62,142 nt of DNA from Candidatus Acinetobacter avistercoris (lineage in GTDB: Bacteria; Pseudomonadota; Gammaproteobacteria; Pseudomonadales; Moraxellaceae), in assembly GCA_018883945.1 (NCBI GenBank), contig JAHLFF010000070.1:1-62142 (forward strand), given 5' to 3'. Under the pieces are notes generated by a model. It was not told where the DNA came from. It saw only the letters and a program-made list of their open reading frames with translations, and did no database searches. Position 1 is the first letter of the stretch, and every line of letters starts with the position of its first letter. A program made the translations under genes and the position numbers. Below are positions 7,670 to 14,830 of this stretch, piece by piece.

Positions 7670-8469
7670 GCAGCCACCTTCCGATTTTTATTGACCAACC
7701 CAGTAATGCGGGTCAGGCCGAATGCCGTAACGCGCATATGTAAGAAAACGCGTTCTTTCCCATCAATGCGATTCACGATCACTGGTGACGTACGATTGGT
7801 GAATACCTTGTTCAAAACGTATTGAGCATGCGGTTGCAGCTTGCGATCCGCATCTCGGTAGATCCATTTTTTGTCTATCAGAAGTTTGATTAGATCGGAT
7901 TCACGGATGCCAATGGTTTTCGCACAGTCCCGCAGACAGTAGGTATTGGTGGTGTCGGCAATGGTGTCGAGTGCTTCAGCCTTAGGTGCTAACTCGGCAA
8001 CTTGTTGTTGTGCCAACTGCTTGGCTTCAAATTGTTCTGCCCAGGCACGTGCTGCAGCAGCGGGATCTGCAAAGTCTGGAAGCGTTGGAAGGTGTGATTT
8101 TTCCTTTATTGAAAAATAGACTTCTTCGAGTTGCTCGAAAATATCCCACGCTTGATCTGTATCCAGAATCTTGGCATGGCGGGCCGCACCTTTTTCGGTC
8201 CATAAAATTAGACGTGCTGACTGCTTTGGAACATACTTACTTACAGTAGGCATGTTCTTAAAAGCTTTAAGATCATCGCCTTCTAGTTTGAAATAGTGTT
8301 TTCCTTCGACAAAACGATCAGCATTTCGATTGAAATTTACTTGCACATTGTTTTGATCAGTTCCGTAAAACTCAGCAAGTTGTGCAGTGGTCATCACTGG
8401 CACTGACTTGTATTGAATGACCGGTGTGTGCTTGTCGGCAACTCGAATTGTTTGTGGTAAAGTATTCAT
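7666..8469 (-). CDS. Phage antirepressor: ORF6N plus KilAC-type domains
   Basis: A 267-residue protein. The N-terminal part (about residues 18-115) has the ORF6N pattern: PVMTTAQLAEFYGTD, then FVEGKHYFKLEGDDL, then LILWTEKGAARHAKIL. The C-terminal part (about 165-265) has the ANT/KilAC pattern: AKTIGIRESDLIKLLIDKKWIYRDADRKLQPHAQYVLN and a terminal GLTRIT. Such proteins modulate repressors or early phage transcription. It lies after the Cro-like and small-regulator genes, where antirepressors commonly occur. Confidence 0.85.
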   Translation of the reverse strand: MNTLPQTIRVADKHTPVIQYKSVPVMTTAQLAEFYGTDQNNVQVNFNRNADRFVEGKHYFKLEGDDLKAFKNMPTVSKYVPKQSARLILWTEKGAARHAKILDTDQAWDIFEQLEEVYFSIKEKSHLPTLPDFADPAAAARAWAEQFEAKQLAQQQVAELAPKAEALDTIADTTNTYCLRDCAKTIGIRESDLIKLLIDKKWIYRDADRKLQPHAQYVLNKVFTNRTSPVIVNRIDGKERVFLHMRVTAFGLTRITGLVNKNRKVAA

Positions 8470-8500
8470 TGTTTAAATCCCCTAAGATTGAAACACTTAA

Positions 8501-8525
8501 AAGCCTGATCTCGTAAATCAGGCTT
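8501..8525. terminator. Inverted repeat, possible terminator early in the minus operon
   Basis: AAGCCTGAT pairs with ATCAGGCTT around a 7-base loop. It overlaps the 3' end of the small regulator gene and precedes the antirepressor, the place where lambda has tR1. T tracts are short on the minus side (TTTT) and better on the plus side, so direction and strength are uncertain. Confidence 0.5.
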
Positions 8526-8796
8526 TTTCTTTGCCTATTTGGTCATTCCGATCTGATAAATCTGAGCGGTGCTCATAGTTCTTATCGTTCCCTGTCAAAC
8601 CAAATATCCTTTGTTTAATCTTGGTCTCAGCTCTTAACTGATCGAGATGAGGCATGATTAAAGTTTCAAAAATATATTCACTAGCACCCTGCCCAGCGCG
8701 TTGCACTTCAGCTAAACCAGCTAACTGGTCTTTAATGGCTTGTGGCATATGCATAGTGATGGATGCATCTTTTTTAGGTCGTCGTTGCCTGGTCAT
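8518..8796 (-). CDS. Small Arc/MetJ-like regulator (92 aa)
   Basis: Begins MTRQRRPKKDASITMHMP, a basic tail followed by a short strand (ASITMHMP), then two helices (QAIKDQLAGLAEVQRAGQ and ASEYIFETLIMPHLDQLRAE). This is the ribbon-helix-helix arrangement. The start at 8796 has AGGA 7 bases upstream. It is the second gene behind the early promoter, consistent with a regulatory role. Confidence 0.65.
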   Translation of the reverse strand: MTRQRRPKKDASITMHMPQAIKDQLAGLAEVQRAGQGASEYIFETLIMPHLDQLRAETKIKQRIFGLTGNDKNYEHRSDLSDRNDQIGKEKA

Positions 8797-8804
8797 TGTT
8801 TTTC

Positions 8805-9035
8805 CTAATGGGCCGATATTTGAAATTCTTTTAAAGACGGGCATAGATCAGCGGCTTTGAATTCCCCGGCTGTAACTTTTTCCGCACGGATAGCAACAAG
8901 CTCTGACATGTTCTTCGTGCCACGAACCCAGCCTGATACTGCTGGTTGCTTTACTTGAAGGGCTTTAGCGGTATTTTCTTGCCCTCCAAAATGCTCAACA
9001 AGTGCCTTAAATTCACTGTGTAAGGATTTTGACAT
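8805..9035 (-). CDS. Cro-like repressor (YdaS-type HTH, 76 aa)
   Basis: First gene of the minus-strand early operon, facing the CI-like gene. The helix-turn-helix reads FGGQENTAKALQVKQPAVSGW (about residues 14-34), the pattern of YdaS/Cro proteins. The start at 9035 has GGGAGG about 10 bases upstream. It would bind the palindromic operators at 9066-9126 to switch off the repressor promoter. Residue use and length fit the family. Confidence 0.8.
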   Translation of the reverse strand: MSKSLHSEFKALVEHFGGQENTAKALQVKQPAVSGWVRGTKNMSELVAIRAEKVTAGEFKAADLCPSLKEFQISAH

Positions 9036-9060
9036 GGTTATATCCTCCCTAAATATAACC

Positions 9061-9089
9061 ATATTATAACTATAGTTATTTATCGTCAA
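9061..9089 (-). promoter_or_regulatory. Early promoter for the cro operon (PR-like)
   Basis: On the minus strand, TTGACG (plus 9084-9089) and TAATAT (plus 9061-9066) are separated by 17 bases. The spacer contains a perfect 14-base operator palindrome. The start site would lie about 15-20 bases before the cro ribosome-binding site. Confidence 0.8.
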
Positions 9090-9126
9090 CAACTATGGTT
9101 ATTTGATTACATATAACCTAGGTTAT
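9066..9126. promoter_or_regulatory. Operator cluster: three ATAACYATRGTTAT palindromes
   Basis: Sites at 9066-9079 (ATAACTATAGTTAT, perfect), 9089-9102 (two mismatches) and 9113-9126 (ATAACCTAGGTTAT, perfect). Centres are about 23-24 bases apart, roughly two helical turns, which suits cooperative dimers. The outer sites sit in the spacers of the two divergent promoters. A half-site lies near 9055. Confidence 0.8.
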
Positions 9127-9131
9127 ATATT
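9103..9131 (+). promoter_or_regulatory. Repressor promoter (PRM-like)
   Basis: TTGATT at 9103-9108 and TATATT at 9126-9131 with a 17-base spacer. The spacer contains the third operator. The predicted leader before the repressor ATG is only about 20 bases and has no clear Shine-Dalgarno sequence, suggesting weak translation. Confidence 0.65.
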
Positions 9132-9158
9132 TAATTAATATTTATTTGGTATCTCGAC

Positions 9159-9830
9159 ATGTCTCTAAAAGACCGATTAAAAGAATCTAGAAAGAAAGCA
9201 AAAAAGACTCAGGCGGAAGTTGCTGAGGCTGTGAATATTTCTCAACCTGCCTATCAAGCATTAGAGTCAGGTAAAAATCAGAAATCTGCCTATTTACCTT
9301 TGATTGCTCAAGTATTGGGTGTGGATCCTTATTGGCTTACTACAGGAAAATCAACTGATGCATTTGATCAGACTGATGTGTTAGATCCAGTAATAGTTAA
9401 TGAGGGAAATGAAAATCAATTTATATGGATAGAGGTAGTTGAGGCGAATTTTTCATGTGGTGAGGGTGAGTCTATCGAATTTCACTTTGATGCTATAAAT
9501 GGAAAAATTCCTTTTCCACCTTCTTTTTTAAGAGATAAAAATGTCACAGAACAGACTATGAAAATAATAAAAGCCAAGGGTGACAGCATGGCTGATTTTA
9601 TTAAAGATGGTGATTTGGTAGGTATCAACCTTTCCCAAACAAATATTATTGATGGTGAGATCTATGCCGTCTATCTTGCTGGCGAGGGAATGATTAAGCA
9701 GGTATTCAAAGAAGCTGACGGCTCCTTAATTCTTCACAGTCTTAATGAAAAGTATCGGGACAAGTTAGTAACTGAAGAAAATGGTAAAAATTTTAAAGTA
9801 ATAGGTCGTCAAATTTGGCGTGCTGGTTAA
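9159..9830 (+). CDS. CI-like repressor with LexA/S24 autocleavage domain
   Basis: A 223-residue repressor. Residues about 1-60 form an HTH_3 domain (KKTQAEVAEAVNISQPAYQALESG). Residues about 95-220 form an S24 peptidase domain: a cleavage-type Cys-Gly (FSCGEG), the catalytic serine in KGDSMADFIKDGD and the catalytic lysine in EGMIKQVF. The protein keeps the prophage silent by binding the operators and would be inactivated through RecA-stimulated self-cleavage. Its operators also occur at 12221-12234, so it probably controls both early operons. Confidence 0.92.
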   Translation: MSLKDRLKESRKKAKKTQAEVAEAVNISQPAYQALESGKNQKSAYLPLIAQVLGVDPYWLTTGKSTDAFDQTDVLDPVIVNEGNENQFIWIEVVEANFSCGEGESIEFHFDAINGKIPFPPSFLRDKNVTEQTMKIIKAKGDSMADFIKDGDLVGINLSQTNIIDGEIYAVYLAGEGMIKQVFKEADGSLILHSLNEKYRDKLVTEENGKNFKVIGRQIWRAG

Positions 9831-9851
9831 TTCAGCCAATAAGGAAATAAA

Positions 9852-10070
9852 ATGGACAGCTCAAAACTAGCTATCAATCAGATTATTACCAGAATTAATG
9901 ATGCTGCTGCAAATGATGAGCCAATAGTTTTTACGGCCCAAGAGGTGAAAATTTTGGCTGAAGAAATTGGTGATCTTTATTATGTACCAGTATTGACTAA
10001 TGAGCAGATCGTTCAGCTTTGTAAAGAAGGGAAACTGGGGCAAAAGATGGTTGATAAAAAAGATGAATAA
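9852..10070 (+). CDS. Hypothetical small protein downstream of the repressor (72 aa)
   Basis: An acidic soluble protein of unknown family, 21 bases after the repressor stop with an AAGGAAA ribosome-binding site. It probably shares the repressor transcript and so is expressed in the lysogen. It ends just before a long inverted repeat. Confidence 0.65.
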   Translation: MDSSKLAINQIITRINDAAANDEPIVFTAQEVKILAEEIGDLYYVPVLTNEQIVQLCKEGKLGQKMVDKKDE

Positions 10071-10084
10071 ATATGACCACATAC

Positions 10085-10119
10085 AACCAGGGCTACTTTT
10101 TACAGAAGTAGCCCTGGTT
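10085..10119. terminator. Strong 14-bp inverted repeat, likely end of repressor transcript
   Basis: AACCAGGGCTACTT at 10085-10098 pairs perfectly with 10106-10119 around a 7-base loop. There is no long T tract after the stem, so it may be a transcript-stabilising hairpin or a weak terminator. Confidence 0.55.
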
Positions 10120-10195
10120 ATATGAGTTTCAATGGTTTTTAAACTAAGAACCGATGTGGGTCTTTGTTTGAAAAAATATTTAATAGGGGAAATTT

Positions 10196-10576
10196 ATGAA
10201 AATAGCTCTTGGTTTTCTTGCTTTATTTTTACTATCTGGCTGTTCCAGTAAGTGTGATGATGGTTGTTTGGTGGTTAATGGTGAAAAACTGCCTTTCAGT
10301 GATGCAGAAACGCTTCTCCTTCAATGTGATAATTTTAGGACTAGCCCCCTCAGCTTTGATGCCATAAATCTTAGTTTCAATGAAATTTCCAACAGAACTA
10401 ATAACAACCCCAATGCTCCGCTCATGTCTGCTCACATGGATTATGTTTTTATATCAGAAAGCCCTTTGGTATTTGACAGGAAAAATGAAAACAATTTTTT
10501 AAAGCATAAGCAAATACGCCAGGCCTGCCTTCAGCTTAGGCGTGACTTTAATAGTGATAGATATTGGGTGAACTAG
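10196..10576 (+). CDS. Predicted outer-membrane or periplasmic lipoprotein (126 aa)
   Basis: A lipoprotein signal is clear: MKIALGFLALFLLSGCSS, with the lipobox LSGC placing the lipidated cysteine at residue 16. The mature part holds further cysteines (CDDGC and two later) that could form disulfides. GGGGA lies 7 bases before the start. Its position behind the repressor suggests lysogenic expression, where surface lipoproteins can alter phage entry. That role is only a guess; no family is recognised. Confidence 0.75.
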   Translation: MKIALGFLALFLLSGCSSKCDDGCLVVNGEKLPFSDAETLLLQCDNFRTSPLSFDAINLSFNEISNRTNNNPNAPLMSAHMDYVFISESPLVFDRKNENNFLKHKQIRQACLQLRRDFNSDRYWVN

Positions 10577-10605
10577 CTCTATTGCTGAGTAATACAAATT
10601 AAAAA

Positions 10606-10624
10606 AGCCGCAACCCGAGCGGCT
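10606..10624. terminator. Small inverted repeat, possible terminator
   Basis: AGCCGC pairs with GCGGCT around a 7-base loop, with A6 before and no T tract after on the plus strand. Weak as a plus-strand terminator; it reads better on the minus strand. Confidence 0.35.
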
Positions 10625-10650
10625 CTTGGATCGGGTGGAGTTTGTAAAAA

Positions 10651-11913
10651 ATGACCGCTGAAGTAGCAATTATAAATCCACTAGGTATAGCCTTAGCAGC
10701 AGATAGTGCTGTGACAATACAACAAGGCTTTGGCCAAAAAGTTATAAATAGTAATTTAAAGCTATTTTCTCTTTCTAAATTTGCACCTGTTGCAATTATG
10801 CTATATGGAAATAATAACTTCCTAATGGAAACACCATGGGAAATTATTTTTAAATTATTTCGCAGCGATCTTAAAGATAAAAAGTATTCTACTTTAGAGG
10901 AGTATGCAGTCAATTTTTTTAATTTTATAAAAAATCATATAGATTTTTTTACTAATGAAAAACAACTGAACTGGTATCAAAACCAGCTATATACTTCATT
11001 TAATGCAATCAGAAATAATTATAATAACCAAATTGCATATAATTTTATGGCAAGTGAAACTGAAAAATTATCAATACTTAACAATAACTTGGATTCGATT
11101 GTTCAAGCTCATAATCAGCAGCAACCAACAATTGATGAAAATATCGACAGAGAAGCTTTAGAAGTTTCAATCAAAAATATTGCAGCAGATATATCTGCCC
11201 AAATTTTCCCAGAATTTATCCATCACTTGAGCATCTCTCAAAAATTGCAGGAAATCGCAAAATTAATATTAACAAATAACTTCAATTCACTGGGTGAAAC
11301 AGGAATTGTAATAGCGGGATATGGGGAGGGTGAAATATATCCCTCTATTATTACTCATGAAATATCAGGAATGTTCTCAAACAATCTGATTTATAAAAGA
11401 ATTTTTAATAAAAGTGTCATTAATGATAATAGTGTTATATCGCCAATTGCAGGCATCATCCCATTTGCGCAAGAAGATATTGTGATGTCGTTTATAAAGG
11501 GTATACACGATAATGTATTTAACCAAACATCTTCATTAATGCAAGGCACCTTACAGCAATTGATTACCAATCCAAATATACAGGTATCTCCGAACATTAA
11601 TTCTCAAGATTTAGTTAATTCCTTGATGTTTCAACTAAACGAGAATATGAATCATTATATACAACATGAAATGATGAATCCTATGATAAACTTTGTTAGA
11701 TTTTTGCCTAAAGATGAATTAGCATTGATGGCAGAAACATTAATTAACATTACCGCTTTTAAACAAAAAATGGGTTCTCATATGGAAACTGTTGGTGGGG
11801 CGATTGATGTTGCAATTATTACCAAGGGTGATGGTTTGATTTGGGTAAAAAGAAAAAAATACTTTGACTCATCAATGAACCAGCATTTTTTTGCAAACTA
11901 TTTTAAAGGATAG
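10651..11913 (+). CDS. Proteasome-beta-like Ntn-hydrolase candidate (420 aa)
   Basis: The N terminus reads MTAEVAIINPLGIALAADSA. After Met removal, Thr is residue 1 and the AADS aspartate is residue 17, the exact Thr1/Asp17 spacing of proteasome beta and HslV subunits. QKVINSN at residues 28-34 resembles the Lys33 segment (KKVIEIN) with a four-residue shorter loop, and MLYGNNNFL resembles the following glycine-rich turn. The C terminus has a beta pattern (VGGAIDVAIITKGDGLIWVKRKKYF). About 300 mostly helical residues lie between. The gene is AT-rich, follows the repressor on the same strand and is probably expressed in lysogens. A ribosome-binding site (GGTGGAG) is present. The family assignment is inferred from motifs only. 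Confidence 0.6.
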   Translation: MTAEVAIINPLGIALAADSAVTIQQGFGQKVINSNLKLFSLSKFAPVAIMLYGNNNFLMETPWEIIFKLFRSDLKDKKYSTLEEYAVNFFNFIKNHIDFFTNEKQLNWYQNQLYTSFNAIRNNYNNQIAYNFMASETEKLSILNNNLDSIVQAHNQQQPTIDENIDREALEVSIKNIAADISAQIFPEFIHHLSISQKLQEIAKLILTNNFNSLGETGIVIAGYGEGEIYPSIITHEISGMFSNNLIYKRIFNKSVINDNSVISPIAGIIPFAQEDIVMSFIKGIHDNVFNQTSSLMQGTLQQLITNPNIQVSPNINSQDLVNSLMFQLNENMNHYIQHEMMNPMINFVRFLPKDELALMAETLINITAFKQKMGSHMETVGGAIDVAIITKGDGLIWVKRKKYFDSSMNQHFFANYFKG

Positions 11914-11916
11914 AAT

Positions 11917-12090
11917 ATGGACCATTTGGAAGTTTCATTGAATTCTTTAGAGAATGTGATTTTATCAATAGATTACAGCTCACCTAAAAGCTTTATCGAG
12001 GAAATTATGCAAAAGAAAAAAAATGAATTGATTTTACAAGCAGAAATTCAAAATATGATTAACAATGCTTTTGAAGCAGCTCGCCAATAA
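11917..12090 (+). CDS. 57-residue partner of the Ntn-hydrolase-like protein
   Basis: A short frame (MDHLEVSLNSLENVILSIDY and onwards, ending NNAFEAARQ) that starts 3 bases after the preceding stop and is followed by a clear terminator. It is mostly helical and amphipathic with a Lys-rich centre. The tight spacing suggests a two-gene unit; it could be a regulator, adaptor or unrelated small protein. AAAGGA lies about 8 bases before the start. Confidence 0.6.
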   Translation: MDHLEVSLNSLENVILSIDYSSPKSFIEEIMQKKKNELILQAEIQNMINNAFEAARQ

Positions 12091-12110
12091 AAGATAATTT
12101 CTTTCAAAAA

Positions 12111-12136
12111 ACCCACCCCAGCGGTGGGTTTTTTTT
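12111..12136 (+). terminator. Rho-independent terminator after the Ntn-hydrolase unit
   Basis: ACCCACC pairs with GGTGGGT and is followed by a run of eight or more T. It cleanly ends the plus-strand lysogenic transcript. Confidence 0.9.
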
Positions 12137-12187
12137 GATCTATCAAATTATAAATACAAGTTAAATTATAAAAATTAAAACCGTAGC

Positions 12188-12207
12188 AATAAAATTATAA
12201 TTTTATT
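12188..12207. repeat. 20-bp perfect palindrome upstream of the second early promoter
   Basis: AATAAAATTA followed by its exact reverse complement, ending 1 base before the -35 box at 12209. It could bind a regulator or act as an AT-rich upstream promoter element. Confidence 0.45.
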
Positions 12208-12208
12208 C

Positions 12209-12237
12209 TTGACTATAAATATAGCTATAGTTATATT
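12209..12237 (+). promoter_or_regulatory. Second early promoter with repressor operator in its spacer (pL-like)
   Basis: TTGACT at 12209-12214 and TATATT at 12232-12237 with a 17-base spacer. The spacer includes 12221-12234, ATAGCTATAGTTAT, one base different from the perfect operator at 9066-9079. The promoter would therefore be repressed by the same CI/Cro pair and fire together with the cro operon. Confidence 0.8.
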
Positions 12238-12319
12238 TATCTCGTAGCAAACAAAAAGCCCCAGCGTAGCGCGAACTACCTGGAGCGTGACCCACAACAT
12301 ACCTGTGAGTGAAATAAGT

Positions 12320-12562
12320 ATGAAACAAAACCCTATTCAAAGCAACTTACCCGACTTTGGCACTTCTCGCCAAACGTCCGAGCGTTTGTACCAGCACCCT
12401 GAACCAAAGTCAGTAGTGAAAGAAGTCACTTCAAATGTGGCTGCTTGGATGCTCGTGTTTTCGGTCTTCCTTGGTCTTTCAGTCATGGTTTTACATGCGG
12501 CAGACAAAGAAGCTGCGTATCAAGCCGAAGCAATCGCCAAAGCTTTGGAGAATAAACGCTAA
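12320..12562 (+). CDS. Small single-pass membrane protein (80 aa)
   Basis: First gene of the plus-strand early operon. One transmembrane helix is evident (AAWMLVFSVFLGLSVMVLHAA), with a polar N terminus and a charged C terminus. A GTG at 12287 is also in frame, but the ATG at 12320 is better spaced from the purine-rich GTGAG. Function unknown. Its stop overlaps the next start (TAATG). Confidence 0.6.
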   Translation: MKQNPIQSNLPDFGTSRQTSERLYQHPEPKSVVKEVTSNVAAWMLVFSVFLGLSVMVLHAADKEAAYQAEAIAKALENKR

Positions 12563-12735
12563 TGGATATGGCTAAAAAACGCGACCTGATGGCAGCAGTG
12601 GAAACGCTTTGTGTTCGCCCAGGCAATGTAACTGCGGAAACTATCAAGGATGCCCTTACTGGTTTTCAGGAATTAATCAAGCACACCACTGCCAACACGA
12701 TCGTTGTGGTGTATGCGTTTGGAGATGGGAAATGA
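12562..12735 (+). CDS. Hypothetical small protein (57 aa)
   Basis: Reads MDMAKKRDLMAAVETLCVRP and onwards, ending VVVYAFGDGK. Its start overlaps the previous stop and its stop overlaps the next start (ATGA), so it is part of a coupled operon. It is too short to place in a family. Confidence 0.6.
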   Translation: MDMAKKRDLMAAVETLCVRPGNVTAETIKDALTGFQELIKHTTANTIVVVYAFGDGK

Positions 12736-13121
12736 AATTTGCAGAACACATCGACAGCTTCCAACAGGAAGATCCGAATTTTCTAACCTACTACTGTGAA
12801 CGCTACCGTGTAGGTACAGATCGCCCAGTGATTTATGTGCTTAAGCGCAAAAGCAGTGTAAATGCCCATAAAGCGGGAAACATCGCAGGCTTTGAAGTTC
12901 ATAAGCAGGCAATTGACGGCAGCATGATGCTGATCGAACTGGCTGATCAAAAAGAATGGCTAGTCAAGGCATTAAACCAAGCTAGACAACCAGTTGTCAC
13001 AGCTCAACTACGCAGAAAACGTGAAGTGCGTAATGAAGCACAGCAGATGCTGGCGAACTCGGGTTTTTATGGTTCGGCTGAGCACCGTGACTGGGTGCGT
13101 CGTCACCGGTCACATCCTTAA
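12732..13121 (+). CDS. Hypothetical early protein (129 aa)
   Basis: Begins MKFAEHIDSFQQEDPNFLTY by ATGA overlap with the previous gene. The C terminus is strongly basic (QLRRKREVRNEA and VRRHRSHP), suggesting nucleic-acid contact. It sits just before the Sak4-like ATPase, so it may belong to the recombination module. No family recognised. Confidence 0.6.
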   Translation: MKFAEHIDSFQQEDPNFLTYYCERYRVGTDRPVIYVLKRKSSVNAHKAGNIAGFEVHKQAIDGSMMLIELADQKEWLVKALNQARQPVVTAQLRRKREVRNEAQQMLANSGFYGSAEHRDWVRRHRSHP

Positions 13122-13147
13122 TTTTTTGGTTTTTTGAGGGAAAAATC

Positions 13148-14233
13148 ATGACAAACGTATTTTTTAAACCGGCTCAACGTAAAAATGCAAAGTTACGCTT
13201 AGCTGTTTCTGGTCCTACTGGTGCAGGTAAAACCTATGGCGCTTTAATGCTGGCCAAAGGTATCGGTGGTCGTATTGCAGTTGCAGACACTGAAAACAGT
13301 AGTGCTGAACTGTATGAAGATATTGTTGCCTTTGAACATGCAAATTTACAGCCGCCTTATACACCTGAAAAATTCATTGATGCAATCAAAGCAGCTGAAG
13401 TAGCAGGCTTTGATACTTTAATCCTGGACAGCATTACCCATGAGTGGTCGGGTGTCGGTGGCTGTCTGGAAATTGTAGATAAGCTGGGTAGCACAACATT
13501 CCGTGGTAACACCTGGGGAGCATGGAGCGAAGTAACACCGCGTCATCGTAAATTTATCGATGCGATGTTGCAGTCCAGCATCAATATCATTGTGACCTTG
13601 CGCTCAAAAATGGAAACTGTGCAAACCAACAATGGCGGCAAGAAGAAAGTTGAAAAAGTGGGCATGAAGGCCGAACAGCGTGAAGGTATCGAATACGAGT
13701 TCACCACAGTTCTGGATCTTACCCATGAAAACTTAGCCATTGCCACTAAAGACCGGACACGTTTATTCATTGAACCAAGACCGCTGACTGAGGCGGATGG
13801 TATCGCACTCAAACGGTGGTTGAATTCTGGTTCTGCTGATGCATGTATCGACGGTAATCAATTTTTAGAACTTCAATATCTCATGCAACAGGCAGGCATT
13901 GATATTGAGAAGTACTGCGCCAAACGTGGATTGAACAGTCTGCATGACGTTCAGCAACAAAAATTTGAAGAAACCTGTGAAGGTATCCGGGGAATCATTG
14001 CCCAGAAGTCTAGTCAAGCCGCTGCACAACAGCAAAGCACCCAGAACACGCAAAAAGACGATTTGAAAACTCGTTTCAACCAGGCTCTTAAAACCATACC
14101 TCAGGTTGAAGATATGAGTGTTTTAAGTAGCGCTCTGGAGATCTTCCGAAATTCTGAGTTTTATCCAACGATCCTGAAAACGTGTCAAGCACGTGCGGAT
14201 CAGCTGGGTTACGAATTCACAGGCCGAGATTAA
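13148..14233 (+). CDS. AAA ATPase, Sak4-like recombinase
   Basis: A 361-residue protein with a RecA-type core: Walker A SGPTGAGKT (about residues 21-29), an acidic DTENSS turn (about 46-51), Walker B TLILDSITH (about 93-101) and a later sensor-like strand, NIIVTLRSKME (about 144-154). This matches the phage nucleotide-binding AAA_24/Sak4 family of compact Rad51-like annealing or exchange proteins that work with single-strand-binding proteins. Residues about 240-361 form a separate helical extension. The preceding gap contains TGAGGGA as ribosome-binding site. It probably provides phage recombination during replication. Confidence 0.8.
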   Translation: MTNVFFKPAQRKNAKLRLAVSGPTGAGKTYGALMLAKGIGGRIAVADTENSSAELYEDIVAFEHANLQPPYTPEKFIDAIKAAEVAGFDTLILDSITHEWSGVGGCLEIVDKLGSTTFRGNTWGAWSEVTPRHRKFIDAMLQSSINIIVTLRSKMETVQTNNGGKKKVEKVGMKAEQREGIEYEFTTVLDLTHENLAIATKDRTRLFIEPRPLTEADGIALKRWLNSGSADACIDGNQFLELQYLMQQAGIDIEKYCAKRGLNSLHDVQQQKFEETCEGIRGIIAQKSSQAAAQQQSTQNTQKDDLKTRFNQALKTIPQVEDMSVLSSALEIFRNSEFYPTILKTCQARADQLGYEFTGRD

Positions 14234-14236
14234 ACA

Positions 14237-14569
14237 ATGCAAGACGTACAAATTGAACAAAAGGGTCTGACCTACCTGAACCATTTACCAGATCCCACCA
14301 AGCCGGTGGGGTCGATTGACCTGACCATGAGAAAGGCATTCTTTGCATTCTTACTCAATGATCAGTACCGCATTTTAAGCGTCTGTAAAAAGAAAAATAT
14401 GGTGACTCTGGTACACCCTACCCGTGGCCAAGTCACGATCACTTCTTCAGAGCACCTCAATGCGGAAGGCAAAAAGCGGTACCAGGTGTTTTTTAAAGTT
14501 TATTTCAAACAAGGCTCGGCCTTTATCAAAAAATTGAATTCACAGATTCGCGTCATTCAAACGTCTTAA
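14237..14569 (+). CDS. Hypothetical early protein (110 aa)
   Basis: Starts 3 bases after the ATPase stop, so it is probably translated together with it. The composition is mixed alpha/beta and basic (KKKNMVTLVHPTRGQVTITS), and a small nucleic-acid-binding beta fold is possible. No family recognised. Confidence 0.6.
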   Translation: MQDVQIEQKGLTYLNHLPDPTKPVGSIDLTMRKAFFAFLLNDQYRILSVCKKKNMVTLVHPTRGQVTITSSEHLNAEGKKRYQVFFKVYFKQGSAFIKKLNSQIRVIQTS

Positions 14570-14582
14570 GGGGAAATACAGC

Positions 14583-14807
14583 ATGGTTGAGAAAAATTTA
14601 TTGACGATCAGCAAGGAAGAACTTGAGCACATCGTTGAAATTAGCAAGGGGGATGCATTCCGCGCTGCAGTTGAACAACTGGAAGCACATTTGCTGCAAA
14701 TAGCAATTGTTAAGTGCCGGGGAAATCAAACGCTTACAGCAGAGACTCTAGGTTTGAACCGGGGAACACTGCGTAAAAAATTAAAACATCACGGCATGAT
14801 GCACTAA
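14583..14807 (+). CDS. Fis-like helix-turn-helix protein (74 aa)
   Basis: The C-terminal third reads VKCRGNQTLTAETLGLNRGTLRKKLKHHGM, the Fis-type helix-turn-helix in which a Fis family recognition helix (NRGTLRKKLK) follows a turn after AETLG. The N-terminal part (about residues 8-45) is helical and may dimerise. GGGGAAA lies 7 bases before the start. It could bend DNA at the attachment site or regulate early genes; Fis itself assists several phage excision systems. Confidence 0.75.
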   Translation: MVEKNLLTISKEELEHIVEISKGDAFRAAVEQLEAHLLQIAIVKCRGNQTLTAETLGLNRGTLRKKLKHHGMMH

Positions 14808-14830
14808 TTTTACTATTCGGGACTTTGCTC

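Noticed and set aside
10651..11913. HslV-type protease component of HslUV
   Set aside because: Length is more than double, the region between motifs is unlike HslV, and no HslU-like ATPase is adjacent.
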